Source of the DNA: Aegilops tauschii subsp. strangulata
Lineage: Eukaryota; Streptophyta; Magnoliopsida; Poales; Poaceae
Reading direction: 5' to 3'
Length of the DNA stretch: 64,000 nt
Assembly: GCF_002575655.3 (NCBI RefSeq)
Contig: NC_053037.3
Span: forward strand, 446,741,793-446,805,792
The translations under genes and the position numbers were made by a program. The notes beneath the pieces were generated by a model, which saw only the letters and a program-made list of their open reading frames with translations, was not told where the DNA came from and made no database searches. This document shows, one piece after another, positions 20,244 through 32,049 of the stretch; position 1 is the first letter of the stretch; every line of letters starts with the position of its first letter.

Positions 20244-21198
20244 GCCCAGTGAACTTGGAATGTGCACAACTCCCACCTTACTCATGTACCATAGTGTTGA
20301 CTATAAGGTTGGCTATGAGGTTGCAACTTTTTCTCACTTTCTCTCTATCTATTTCCTCTCAAATGTTTTTTACCTTTGTTTTTTAGACACAATTGTTTTT
20401 TATACCTCTTCTTTTTAGAATTAGTTTTTTATACCTAGGAGCAGGTGTAGAGACAGGCTCTTGCAGAGCCCACTCATTGACTTTGTGAATGCCTCTCCCT
20501 CCTCCACATAAGAGGGCTTATAGCCCAGTATTGTACTAGTACTACTTGCTATGAATGTGGGCAGCTGCCGTCTGAGGGGGGAGCGCGCGGGAGGGGGAGA
20601 GGTTTTCTGGTGGGCCAGGGCAGTCAGAAGCGGGCTTGGAATCGGTCCGGACTCCCGCATGGCCCACCTCACATTATCACCATATATTCCTGGAGTCCGT
20701 GCACGACGGGCGGGCGATCTCTTCTCCCTTCCCCGTCTCTCTCTTCTCAGCCGACGCCCGCCGAGCGATTAGATTTTGGCTATCGACGGTTTATTCAGTT
20801 GCAGTCCCACATGTCAGTGAAAATGCAAGACAATGCGTGTCCCCTCTGGTGAGCGGCGTGCGAGCCGGACTGTCGGGGGTGCGACGCGAACGCGACAGGC
20901 ATGCTTTAAGTGTGCCGCCTTTTTCCTTTTGAACTTGCAAAGCGTAACATTTTCGTGCGATCGATCGATAGAAATCCAGAACAAAATGATGAGGGCGGGG
21001 CTTTCCCACGCGTTAGGCGGGCTAGTTTGAGTGATATGACGTGCTACAGTGTCGTCAACTTGCTCCATTTTCATGTAAGCAAGCGTCTACACTCTTACGT
21101 GGGAGGAGTGCGAAACACGGCGGATCAGATTTTGATCGAGGGATAACTGTTCCCTGCGAAATAATGGAGCGCTATTAACGATGATAGCATGTTAGTTA
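20244..21198. other. Mosaic intergenic segment
   Basis: No gene is supported. It contains a GC-rich patch (about 20570-20660) resembling 22430-22500 and 34873-34945, and a third partial copy (21012-21123) of the direct repeat at 19880-20243. The open frames here are short and show no domain. Confidence 0.45.
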
Positions 21199-22250
21199 GG
21201 GCATCTCCAGCGCCGACCCACAAATTTAAACTGGCATCTGTCCGAGGACACTGATGCCAGAGGATGCCATCCAATGTTGCCTGCATACCTTTCAACAACT
21301 ATATGAACTAACCGGACGAAATTCGTGCAAACAAAGCAAATTTCAAATTAGCCGGATGAAATTCATTACATTCTGAAAACTTTTCCTATAAACTAGACGA
21401 AATTCATTGCATATTTCGCACAAACCGTACTAAAACCTACTATAAACCTAATCTAAACGATCGGATCGCCGGCGCCCGACCACCATGTCCGGCCATGAGC
21501 CTCGAGAACTGACGCTCCGGCTATTTCCTTTGCTCCTCCTCATCCTCCTCGGCTTTGTCCAGCTCCGCCTTGATAACCTCCTCCTCCGGAGCACAAGGTT
21601 CTGAAGATTTCCGCCTCCACGTCGCCGTCAAGCGGCTAATCGGCCGCCGATGTTTACCCCACCAAGCTTGGCGTCAACTGAGTGGAGGAGCGGTGGCCTT
21701 CCTGGGACCAGAGCGGCGTCGACCTACGATGTACTACTCTTCCTCGCTGCCGGCTGTGCCCGCGCACGCGCGCCGGCTTCGTGGTCGTGGCGGCGGAGGG
21801 CGGTAGGGGGGAGCCGGCGATGTCCTTCGTCTACTCCTGCGATAGTACATCCAAGACAGGTTTGGAGCGCGCCCGGAGCGGAGCCGCCGATGTGCTTCCT
21901 CTGCTCCTGCGATAGTACGTCCAAGAGAGCTTTGGAGCACCAGGAGGCCATGGCTGGAGTGGTGCCGATAGAAGGAAGGGACCGGAGGAGAATGACTGTG
22001 GATCTTTGGCTATGGCTGGGAGCTGGGGCTGAAGTTAATATAGCGGGCGAATGGCAATGAGCCGCGGCAGACGGATGGACGGCTGGCGCCGGAGTAGGTT
22101 CGTCGGCATCCGCGCGTCATTAATGTGGGCGGCGGACGGACGGATGGCCTGGTGTCGTTAACGCGGAGCAGTCGCTTGCACCGGGATGCCGCGCGGGTGG
22201 CGCTCTCTCGGTCGTCGCGCTGCTGCAATGTCGACGCCAGTGAGCGGTCG
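21199..22250. repeat. Probable MULE/MITE-derived repeat segment
   Basis: It begins gggcatctccagcgccgac, the kind of terminal sequence seen on many grass Mutator-like or Harbinger-type elements. Nearby is a small hairpin, ctggcatctgtcc/ggacactgatgccag (21231-21260). A GC-rich centre has a duplicated segment ending in ctcctgcgatagtacrtccaaga (about 21837 and 21905). The right end is not defined. No transposase is present. Confidence 0.4.
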
Positions 22251-22274
22251 CGTCGGTGTGAATGCAGATACTGA

Positions 22275-22380
22275 TTCAGTGACTTAACTGTAGGTGCAGT
22301 TGGGTCACTGACATGTGGGCCCAACAGGCATCTGGCCCACATGTCAGTGACCCAACTGCACCTGCAGTTAAGTCACTGAA
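22275..22380. repeat. Near-perfect hairpin, 47-nt arms and 12-nt loop
   Basis: 22275-22321 and 22334-22380 are reverse complements with a single mismatch (ctgTagg versus ctgCagg). The loop is caacaggcatct. RNA from either strand would fold into a long duplex of the kind that feeds small-RNA pathways. It could equally be a fold-back MITE. A weaker relative lies at 61888-61967. Confidence 0.92.
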
Positions 22381-23208
22381 GCTCAGTCCCGTGAATGCGA
22401 CATTGACGTTCTAGAGAGACGGTGACCGTTTCAGGCGGGAAGCGCGCGCTAGCGATGGAAGGGGTTTCGGTAGGCCAGGCTGGTCAGATGCTGGCATGGT
22501 GGTAAAATGTGAACTCATGGATGACGAGCCTTTGAAGCCTATGCTGCGCGTATAGACAACCAGGCGTCCATGCAACCGCTCTTGTTGCCAGCTAGCCTTC
22601 GACGACCACCATTAGACACCACACAACCATGCACAACTTATGAATAATGGACGAATCGATCAAACACACACTCGTGTGCAGTGGCACTATGATCGGTCGC
22701 TCACGATACATATATAGGTACCATAGTACCCTCTCTAGCTAGGCTGTTTTATAGATTATTGTTGTGATGGATGATATACAGGAGCAAGGAGCCGAGTCAC
22801 GTCGTCGCATGATGTGCAGAGCCATGGCTAATGTCGAGCAGCTCGGCGCCCAAGCACGAGTATGACGTTGGTGTTGAGCCAGGTGAATACATGCTCGGTG
22901 TTCACGGAGGCCGCCAGCAAACTTCTAAATAGTAATGTCAAGCACCGTTGAGGCGCGTAGGTGACGGGCTCGCCGTTTGCGTTGCGCCATGAGCAGGACT
23001 TTGATTGAGAGGGTGACGTGCATGCATTAGGATGGTTTGACAACGTGAGCGTGAATGTCTGCACGCGTACATGCTACTCGGTAATAAATGACCAGGATTG
23101 AAGGGGAATCCAAATTTTCTTCGTCTTCTGTCCTTGAGCTCTGGACAAACCAATGCACTATACGGTTGTCCGGCCACTCCACCCCAGAGCTCTCACTAAG
23201 CATCGTTC
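22381..23208. other. Intergenic segment with a weak minus-strand reading frame
   Basis: A 78-residue minus frame at 22828-23064 reads GEPVTYAPQRCLTLLFRSLL, then STRs of hydrophobic residues. It looks protein-like but matches nothing I can name and may be a gene relic. The rest shows the GC-rich repeat at 22430-22500 and no gene. Confidence 0.3.
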
Positions 23209-23595
23209 ATGCCACCACGCCACACACTAACCGGTAAGGAAGCGATGGCATCCCGCCGCGCCGAGTTCCTCGCCGCCCATGACCGCACACAAAATGGTAG
23301 GGAAGCGATGGCATCCCGCCGTGCCGAGGTCATTGCCGCTCACGACCTCACACCTACGTGGGCAGACTTTGAAGCTGCCAAGGCCGAATGGGCGGTAGAG
23401 CAAGAGGCGGCCAAAGCCGCACAAAGGGAGCAGAAAAGGCAGAAAGCACTCATGAAAAGAGAGGCACGCCGTCGCAAGAAAGAAGAGGACACATGCGCAG
23501 CTGCGGAGAGCTCGGCGGAGATCCAAGCATGGTGGGGTGTCGCCGACAAAGCCGGGAAGGAGAACGACGGCGTCTGGCCAACATGTGAGAAGTAG
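23209..23595 (+). CDS. Hypothetical basic coiled-coil-like ORF, 128 residues
   Basis: A complete frame from the ATG at 23209 to the TAG at 23593-23595. The N-terminal half has a duplicated unit (EAMASRRAEFLAAHD and EAMASRRAEVIAAHD, 27 residues apart). The middle (about residues 60-100) is rich in Ala, Lys, Arg and Glu and would form a charged helix. It also has a tryptophan-containing tail. No signal peptide or known domain. Internal duplication in frame and codon-like composition favour coding. It could be a fragment carried by the surrounding repeats. Confidence 0.4.
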   Translation: MPPRHTLTGKEAMASRRAEFLAAHDRTQNGREAMASRRAEVIAAHDLTPTWADFEAAKAEWAVEQEAAKAAQREQKRQKALMKREARRRKKEEDTCAAAESSAEIQAWWGVADKAGKENDGVWPTCEK

Positions 23596-23724
23596 TAGTA
23601 CTAGTAGTTAGCGTGTGTGTCTGTGTCGCCCATGCGTTAGTTTAATTAATTATGAGCATGTACCAGTACTAGTTACTACTGTAGTTTTTAGAGCAAATTA
23701 CTAGTACAGTAGCCTAGACTCAAT

Positions 23725-23850
23725 GGAAAAATTCCTATCCTATGCATCAAATGGCATCTGTGTCTCTGTAGGAATTGAGATGCATGTCATCTCACTTCCT
23801 ATGATTTTCATATTCCCATAAAATTCCTATCCTATGAACCAAAGGGGGCC
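23725..23850. mobile_element. Remnant of the 19262-type MITE
   Basis: It ends ttcctatcctatgaaccaaagggggcc, matching one terminus of the MITE at 19262-19564, and contains the same aattcctat motifs. The other terminus is missing. Confidence 0.6.
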
Positions 23851-23907
23851 TCTGCTGGAGTACAGTGCTACTGTAGCTAGCAGTACTGCTGGTACAATAG
23901 TTTTATT

Positions 23908-24233
23908 CAAGAAGCAGAATTCAACAAAGTCATGATGGTTCCTTCGTCCAAGCAACTTCACAGTGGGAAAGGTTGGGCCTGTGATTTGAAGGCTCATTAG
24001 TCATTATTACTGCGGTGCGACGACCGGGGTGACTCTCCCTTGGAGTCCTACGTGCATGGCAAGTGGACCAGGATGGTCGACGTCCCACATGTCGGTGAAC
24101 GGAAGTATTCTTTCCGATATAGAGGAGCAAGGAAACCGCGGGGTATAGTATCACTGGTGATTTATATTTATTTTTAATTTTTGATGAAAGCTAGCGTTTC
24201 AACTCTTACGACGAAGGAGTGCCAAACACGGCA
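23908..24233. repeat. Diverged direct repeat, copy B
   Basis: Collinear with 19984-20243, but longer because of an insertion after ggttgggcctg. No coding capacity. Confidence 0.75.
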
Positions 24234-24761
24234 CGTGCTGGATGTCCCACACATCAGCGAAAGGAGTGGGACATGAACAACATGGTAGAGCGTCTCCACT
24301 TCTTCCACTTCTAGGTCGGAGACCACGCGTATTAGTACTAGTGGTATGAACGATACAAAGTGCGACCCGGGGAGAAAGACACGTCTAGTTGGAAGGTCTC
24401 GGGCCATACACGTAAACAAATATAAAACCTAATATGTGCCTCCAATTAATATAGTAGTAGAGTACTTAGGCACGTACATCATAACATCACCATGCATTGC
24501 ACGTACAACATTTGGTGGTAGTAAGAGACAAATGCCTATATGCCACGTATGTTCATACTATTTGTGCCTTTCCACTTCACTTACAGCGCTACATTACTCA
24601 TGTTCGTATGTCCACTCCTGGGTACATGTCCGTCTCGTAGTTCCAGTCCCACGTATTCTTCATAGATGGAACGATCCATAACGGTGGGCAATGGGAGTCC
24701 ATATCATCGCAGCTTCTTAGTGTCGCTCTCCACGATGGAGACTCATCCAAACTATGGCCAG
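24234..24761. other. Intergenic stretch, nothing recognised
   Basis: No gene, repeat or clear regulatory signal was identified before the Gypsy LTR begins. Confidence 0.4.
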
Positions 24762-27521
24762 CCTAACATCCCTATTTTCAATTTGGATGTTAATCATTAG
24801 GTCATCATATGCATCCATATTTTGAGCATTTTGAATTTGGTTTATTTGGACTTTTTGATCCTAAAGACCTTAAGCAACTCAAGGACCAATTGAGAGAGTT
24901 GGAGGTTTTCATAAAATTCCATTTTTGAATTTTCAAAAATTGGTAAATTGGATCAAGTATTTTATTCGGAATTATTTCTCCAATTAAATAAATAAAATAA
25001 TGAGAGAAGATAATATGACTTCTCAAAACAGCGAGGAGATGATGTAAATTTAATTCTGAATAAAAAATATTTTTTATTTGAATTTATTTGAGTTTTTATT
25101 CGGTTAAATTAGGGAAAATATGCATTTTTAAAAAATTGCATTTAGTCCAGAAAAATGTTCACGTTGTCCTAATTATTAGGAGAGGACGGCGAAAATTGTT
25201 TCTCGAATTGTAGGATTTTTATTTTATTTGATTTTGGATTTTTCTCTCGGGTCAAATCATTTTTTTAATCTTTCGGACCGAACTGGGCCAAAGGCCCAGC
25301 CGGCCCAAGCCGCGCCGCCGCCTTCCCCGAGCCATGCCCGAGGCGGACTCGCCGGTGCCCGGCGCCGCCACGCGCCCCGCGTTGCTCCTTGCCCAAGTCG
25401 GAGCCCCCCGGCCCCTTTATATAGCGCGCAGCCCCCCTCTCCTCCTCAGCGAGCCGCCGCCACCGCCAACCAGCAGTAGCCAACAGCCGCCGCCCCCTGC
25501 GCCGCCGCTACCCCGCGCCGCCTCCCCGCGTCGCGTAGCCACCGCCGCCCGCTGCCTCGCCACCCCGCCGCCTCGCCGGAGCGGCCGCCCACCCCACCGA
25601 CATCGCCGTTGACCGCCGCTGGTTTTCATCAACCGAACCGGTATAAAACCGAATCGCCAGCCATTTTTTTCAGTTTATACGTTTAGATCGGTTTTATTTT
25701 TAGGGTTCGCTAATTAGCGAACGTTCACCTGATCTCTTCTGTTAGCGAACGAATTCGTTCGTTAGTCTCTGTTAGCGGACGTTCATCCGATCGATTTTTC
25801 TTTTTAGTTTTATTTTCGGCCAGGGACCTGTCTATAATTACTTTTATCATAGATTAGTCCCTGAACTTCAAACCCTCGTTACCTTTTGCTAGTTTGTCCA
25901 AATCCAGTGAAAACAATGCCAAAATCTTCGTCTTGTTCCCCTCTATTCAGATAATCAACTTGAACATGATTTTGTAGATTTAAAACTTGGCTTCAAGCAG
26001 ATTTGAGTTTGAACTTCTTTTGATCGTAGTTTGAGTTTCGTAGCTCCGATTCGATTGATTCCTTTCGCTAATCGAAGCTCTTCACTTGTACTTTTTGTTA
26101 GATATTTTCTTTTAGGTTTTACCTTTGCATCTTATGCTTGAGTGCTTATGTATGCTATTGTTTGTTCATGATAGAGTTTCCGGATTGCGAGGCTTGCTAC
26201 TACGAATCACTAGGGTTTTCCGATGGTCAGCAAGGCAAGTAACACTTTGATCATATCCCTTTATTACCCAGTTTTTATGCATTAGTTTCAACCCTCAAAC
26301 ATTGAATGAGTAGATTTGATAACATGTGGGTACTGGGAAGTAGTTGATGAGGTAGGAACCTATTGTCTTATATTCAAACCCTTGGGTGTTACTACGTTAT
26401 GCTTACTGCTATGCTATGCTCGTAGACGTGGTTTGGTTTGAGAGAATTCATGAAAAATGCGAGAGATATTGTTAATTAAGGGTTTAACTTAAGGTGGCTA
26501 CTTCAATACACATCTGGGTGGATTAGTTGTGGGCACCTGGGGATATACTAGTGTTGTCCAAGGAGATCCCGGGGAACCGGTGTGATCATCCTATGGTTTG
26601 CCACCCAGGCTCAAAGGGATCATAAGATTATTCATGCAAGAAACTTCCGTGTGCAACCACAAGCCATTATGGGCTCTGGCATAGTTGAGTATGTTGTGTG
26701 ACCACTTTCAGTGGTAGACTAGCAGATGTAGGGGATGTAGGTGGTATTGTCTACCCATCGTAATGAGTTAGTGCTTCTCAAAGACTGTGTCTCGGTCATC
26801 CGTTTCTCAAACATCATGTAGTGCGAGAAATTCAACGGAGGAGATCGTGTCTTGTGGGGAAAAGTGCGCAAACCTCTCCAGAGTGTATAAACTAATCATG
26901 ATTAGCCGTGTCCCCGGTTATGGACATTTTGAGAATCTAGTGCTTGAATCATTATGTTGATCTCATCACTCTACTTAATTAATTTGTTGGGTTCTTAATA
27001 TTTAACTTTGGGATTGAGTTGGGGTTACCTTCTCAATGTTTTCAACAAACTTTTTAGACAAATAAAATATATTCCATTGTTGTAGGGAAAAAAGTAGCTT
27101 TATGCAAATGATAACCATAGAACCTCCACCAGCCATATATGCATGTAGTGATAGTTGTTATTCTGTTCATTGCTCTATAGTGTTATCTTGCCAGCATATT
27201 CCATGTGCTGACCTACACAGGCTGCAATGTATTATGTTGCAGAATTTTCAGACAGAGAGTAAGGTGCGCTAGGTCGTTGTCATGCACTCAGTTTTGCCGT
27301 GGAGTTGGATGGACTCATTTACCTTCGAAGCTTCCACAGTTATCTTATTTAGATGGCCTTCATCCATATTATTGTAATAAGTACTCTTTTGAGATACTCG
27401 ATGTAATAAGTGTGTGATTGAACTCTCCAATAAATCCTCGAGTATTGTGTGTATCAACATTACCGATCCAGGGATGACACTTAAGCACAGAGACTTGACC
27501 GTCTGAGGTATGGTCACTACA
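24762..27521 (+). repeat. Gypsy 5' LTR
   Basis: It begins ctaacatccc (consensus TGTAACATCCC) and ends ggtcactaca. It is collinear with 32050-34734 and keeps about 58 bp near its end (after aataaatcc) that the other LTR has lost. Reading frames in its GC-rich part are not genes. Confidence 0.88.
25416..25423 (+). promoter_or_regulatory. TATA box in the Gypsy 5' LTR
   Basis: tttatata lies in a strongly GC-rich context (ggcccctttatatagcgc) and is conserved at the equivalent place in the 3' LTR near 32713. It is the probable start of element transcription. Confidence 0.55.
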
Positions 27522-27524
27522 AGA

Positions 27525-27536
27525 TGGTATCAGAGC
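27525..27536 (+). other. Primer-binding site (initiator tRNA-Met) of the Gypsy element
   Basis: TGGTATCAGAGC lies three bases after the LTR end ctaca. Confidence 0.88.
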
Positions 27537-27627
27537 ACACGCTGACTGTAGGACGTGACCACTAGGAAAAACCATAGGATATACTTCTCTAATCATTTCT
27601 AACTCTCCTCCATTTCTACTCTATAGA

Positions 27628-28340
27628 TGGCGGACCCAAGGAACAAGTTCACTCAACCGGATGATGACACCCCTTTCGGACGACACTTGAAGGAAGTCAC
27701 TAGGTACCTGAGCATCGGCATACCAAGCTTCACCGGAACCTACACCGCCACTCTACCTTAAGAAGAGCGTTGGACGATTCGAGTACATGTTCCAGGAAGG
27801 ACATTCACACCAGTTACTGAGCCCATAGAGTTTTCCATTGATGCACCAACCTGGAGTCTAGGAAAGAGCATGGCCGCCCACATCGCCATGGGACGCATCG
27901 GCGAGGTATACAACAAGGATCTTAAGGACACCATCTACCAGATATGTGGACGCCGAGATGAGCAATGGGAGATGATCTACACCAGGAGGGATAAATCCAT
28001 TGCAGCCTACATCCAGGAGTTAAATCAGCACATTCATCGTCAGGAGAACCAGATGTGAGCCAACATGATAGACATGAAGAAGGTGATGACCAGGAACATG
28101 GAGCTAGAAGAGGAACTCAAGTCTACATGCGATTGATATGAAGAAGAAATTGCTGTACTACTTGAGAAGAATGAAGACCTGAAGAAGAAGCTAGGAATAT
28201 TCATGGGAGATCTCGAACCTGAAGAGGACAATCATCCTGAAGATTACATCATAATCGACGACACTGACTCCGACCCCGATAGTGATGATGATTATGAAGA
28301 CGAAGCTGGAGCAGATATCATGGAGTCTTCTGTGTATATA
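27628..28340 (+). pseudogene. Gypsy 5' accessory ORF, interrupted
   Basis: The frame starts MADPRNKFTQPDDD and is broken by stops near 27760, 28057 and 28135. The readable parts include a segment ending GEVYNKDLKDTIYQICGRRD, a helical region, and a very acidic C-terminus (DDTDSDPDSDDDYEDE). It precedes gag in the element. I know of comparable extra ORFs in grass Gypsy elements but cannot name a function. Confidence 0.5.
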
Positions 28341-28500
28341 GTAATAGTCCGAGTATTTTGTAATGGTAGTTTAGATCGATTGTATGCTTCTTGTTTGAAT
28401 TGAGTGGTGTGGAATGAATATGTTTTTCTCATGTGCATATGGATAGTGTTTTCTCTCTAGACCCCATTCTATTTTGTTCTCACCCCTCTAAACCTATCAG

Positions 28501-29480
28501 ATGCCTCCGAGACGTGACCCTGGATTCGTCTTTCCACCGGAGCTCACTCAGTTGATCCAACAGCAGAATGCCTTGATGCAGTTTCTAGTCCAGAACCAAG
28601 GCAACAACAACAACAACCCGCCGCCATCACCCCCAGTTGATAACTTAGCCCGCTTTCTAAGGTTGAATCCGCTGGTGTTCTCTAGCAGCACCGAGCCAAT
28701 TGTTGCTGATGACTGGCTCCGCAAGATTGGAAGGGAGCTGACCACCGCAGGTTGCACAGATGTTGAGAAGGTGCACTTTGCCACACATCAACTGGATGGA
28801 CCCGCAGCCTCATGGTGGGAAAACTACACCGCCACTTTCCCCGTGGCCAATGTCACTTGGGATCAGTTTCAGCAAGCATTCCGCACTGCACATGTTTCAG
28901 CTGGAGCCATGAGTATGAAGAAGCGTGAGTTTCACAACTTACGCCAGGGGACCGTACTGTGGCGCAGTACGTGGATGAGTTCAGCAAGTTAGCGTGCTAT
29001 GCCCCTGACGATGTGGCCACAAATGCCACAAGGCAGGAGAAGATTATGGAGGGGCTGAATGATGAGCTGAGTATGCAGTTGATGGTGGCAACATTCGCCA
29101 AACTACCAGGAGTTGGTAGATAGGGCTCTCATGGTAGAAGGCAAGCAGCAGCAGATGGCGAACTGCAACGGAAGTATGGACAAAAGAAGTACAACTCTGG
29201 AGCTCAGCAGAAGCCTCATTTTACCCCGAACTCGGGAGGACATACCCATCATAACCATGGAGGCCACACTCACAATGGAGGGAGTTCACACAACCACAGT
29301 GGCCCTAAGAATGGAAATGGGAATGGAGGAAGCAGCAGTCAGAGCCGTTCCAACCCAGCAACACCCGCCAAGAAGGATCTAAGTCACGTTACCTGTTTCA
29401 AGTGTGGGAAGACTGGACACTACGCCAATGAATGTCCTGAAGCAAAGAATGGAAATGGCAATGGAAGCTCAGGGAAGAAG
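28501..29480 (+). pseudogene. Gypsy gag with zinc knuckle, frameshifted
   Basis: The gag frame opens MPPRRDPGFVFPPEL and includes the retrotransposon-gag core (LDGPAASWWENYTATF). A frameshift near 28950 shifts the following QYVDEFSKLACYAP segment, and a TAG occurs near 29120. The C-terminal CCHC knuckle CFKCGKTGHYANEC (about 29396-29437) survives. Gag would form the virus-like particle; no intact product is possible here. Confidence 0.82.
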
Positions 29481-29504
29481 CCAAATCCCTTCAGCAGAGG
29501 TCAG

Positions 29505-32020
29505 GTGAACCACATCAACGTGGAGGAAGTTGAAGAGCAGCCTGACGCAATGATTGGTAAGTTTTTTATTAAGCCATTTACCGCTCTCGTTCTTTTTGAC
29601 ATTGGTGCATCGCATTCATACATATCAAGGGGATTTGTGGACAAGTTTAAATTGGAAACTTTAGCCCTTAGGTCACCCATGTTAGTGAGCTCACCAGGAG
29701 CGGAATATATGGCTAGCCGATGGTGTTATCAGTTGCCATTGACCATAGGTAAGCACGTTTTCCCCTCAGACCTCATTATTTTGGAATCATAAGGATTGGA
29801 TATTATACTAGGCATGGATTGGCTATCGAAGTATGGAGGAAACATCGATTGTGCTAGTAAGTCGATACTTCTCACCACCCCCAAGGGTAAAAGGAACAAG
29901 TATGTATCTAGGCATGCGCCAAGGAGGACACAAGTAAATTCTCTTTCGGGAGTTGTTCAGGATGAACTGCTAGTTGTAAAGGATTACCCTGATGTTTTTC
30001 CAGAGGAATTACCAGGCATGCCACCAGAAAGAGACATAGAATTTTTGATAGAGCTGTTGCCAGGCACCGGACCAATATCGAAGAGGCCGTACCGAATGCT
30101 CGCGAATGATCTGGAGGAAATTAAGAAGCAAATTAAGGAGTTATTGGAGAAAGGTTACATTCGACCTAGCTCATCACCGTGGGGAGCCCCAGTGCTCTTA
30201 GTAGAGAAGAAGGAGGGATCCTTGAGAATGGTTGTTGATTATCGTGCATTGAATGAGGTGACTATCAAGAACAAATACCCCTTACCGATGAACAATGATC
30301 TGTTTGACCAGCTGCAGGGAGCTAAAGTATTCTCCAAGATCAATCTCCGATCAGGAGATCACTAGCTGAAGATCCGAGAACAGGATATACCCAAGACATC
30401 ATTTACCACAAGGTACGGGCTGTATGAGTACACTGTCATGTCTTTTGGATTGACTAATGCCTCTGCCTATTTTATGAGTATGATGAATAAGGTGTTCATG
30501 GAGTTCTTAGATAAGTTTGTTGTGGTGTTCATTGATGACATATTGGTGTACTCGAAGAATGAAGAGGAACACAAGGAACATTTGCGCTTAGTTCTCGAGA
30601 AGCTCAGGGAACATCAGTTATACGCTAAGTTCAGCAAATGTGAGTTTTGGTTGAAAGAAGTTGGATTTCTTGGACATGTTATACCAGGAGAAGGTATAGC
30701 AGTAGACCCTATCAAGGTTCAGTCTGTTACTGACTGGTTGGCACCCACCTCAGTTCGAGAGATCCGCAGTTTTCTTGGACTCGCAGGATATTACAGGAGA
30801 TTCATTGAGAATTTTTCCAAGATTGCGAAGCCAATGACGTAGTTATTGAAGAAGGACACCAAGTTCAAATGGACCGAAGAATGTGAGTCCAGTTTTCAGG
30901 AGTTGAAGAAACGTTTGGTTACAGCCCCAGTGCTAATTCTTCCGGATATACGTAAGGATTTCCAAGTTTAGTGCGACGCTTCTCGCCTGGGACTTGGAGA
31001 TGTACTTATGCAAGATGAAAGAGTTGTTTCATATGCCTCATGTCAGCTCCGACCTCATGAGTTGAACTATGCCACACATGATTTGGAGTTAGCAGCCGTA
31101 GTGCATGCGCTCAAGACCTGGAGATATTTTCTTATTGGAAACCGTTGTGATGTATACACGGATCATAAGAGTTTAAAGTATATCTTCACGCAGAAGGAGT
31201 TGAATCTCAAGCAAAGGAGATGGTTGGAGATCATAAAGGATTATGACATGAAACTGCATTATCATCCAGGAAAGGCCAATGTTGTAGCTAACGCTTTGAG
31301 CTGCAAGAGTTATGTTAATACTCTAGTAACCGGAGGATTACCGCAGGAGTTGGCCGACGATCTCAAGGAACTTTATTTGGAGATAGTTCCAAGAGGTTTT
31401 GTTGCAGCTTTGGAAGTCCAGTCTACGTTATTGGGAAACATTCGAGAAGCCCAGAAGGCTGATAAGGAGATTGCTGAGATAAAGGAGAAGATGAGGAAAG
31501 GTAAAGCCAAGGGTTTTCGTGAGGATGAGCATGAAACTTTATGGTTTGAGGACCGTATCTATGTGCCCAATGATCCAGAGATCAGGAAGTTAATTCTTCA
31601 GGAAGCTCATGACTCGCCATACTCGATTCACCCCGGAAACACCAAGATGTATTTGGATTTGAAGGAAAGTTTCTAGTGGACAGGTATGAAGAAGGATATT
31701 GCCGAGTATGTAGCGGTATGTGATGTATATCAGAGAGTTAAGCCAGAACACCAGAAGCCAGCAGGGTTACTACAGCCTATGCCGATACCCGAATGGAAGT
31801 GGGATAAACTTGGCATGGATTTTATCACCGGATTACCCAGGACACGACCAGGCACGACTTTATCTGGGTAGTAGTTGATCGCTTGACCAAAGTGGCTCAC
31901 TTCATTCCTGTCAAGATTCTCGATTTTACCACCATACCGAGGAGGAAGCCACCTAGGAGCGAGAAGAAGACCTACGGAAAGACGACCCACACCTATTTTC
32001 TAGCCAACCCGAATCTCGAG
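29505..32020 (+). pseudogene. Gypsy pol: protease, RT, RNase H, partial integrase
   Basis: Domains in order: a protease with DIGASHSYIS near 29600 (the usual Ser or Thr after Asp is Ile); RT from about 30000 with [16 protein letters not shown] and the active site [10 protein letters not shown] near 30530; RNase H with [12 protein letters not shown] near 31160; and an integrase zinc-binding start near 31600. In-frame TAGs occur at about 30363, 30841, 30969 and 31674. After KVAHFIPVK (about 31900) the integrase core is replaced by unrelated short sequence up to the polypurine tract, which indicates an internal deletion. Confidence 0.86.
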
Positions 32021-32035
32021 GGCGAGATTCATCTT

Positions 32036-32044
32036 AAGGGGGGT
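32036..32044 (+). other. Polypurine tract of the Gypsy element
   Basis: aaggggggt lies just before the 3' LTR start at 32050. Confidence 0.7.
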
Positions 32045-32049
32045 ACGTT

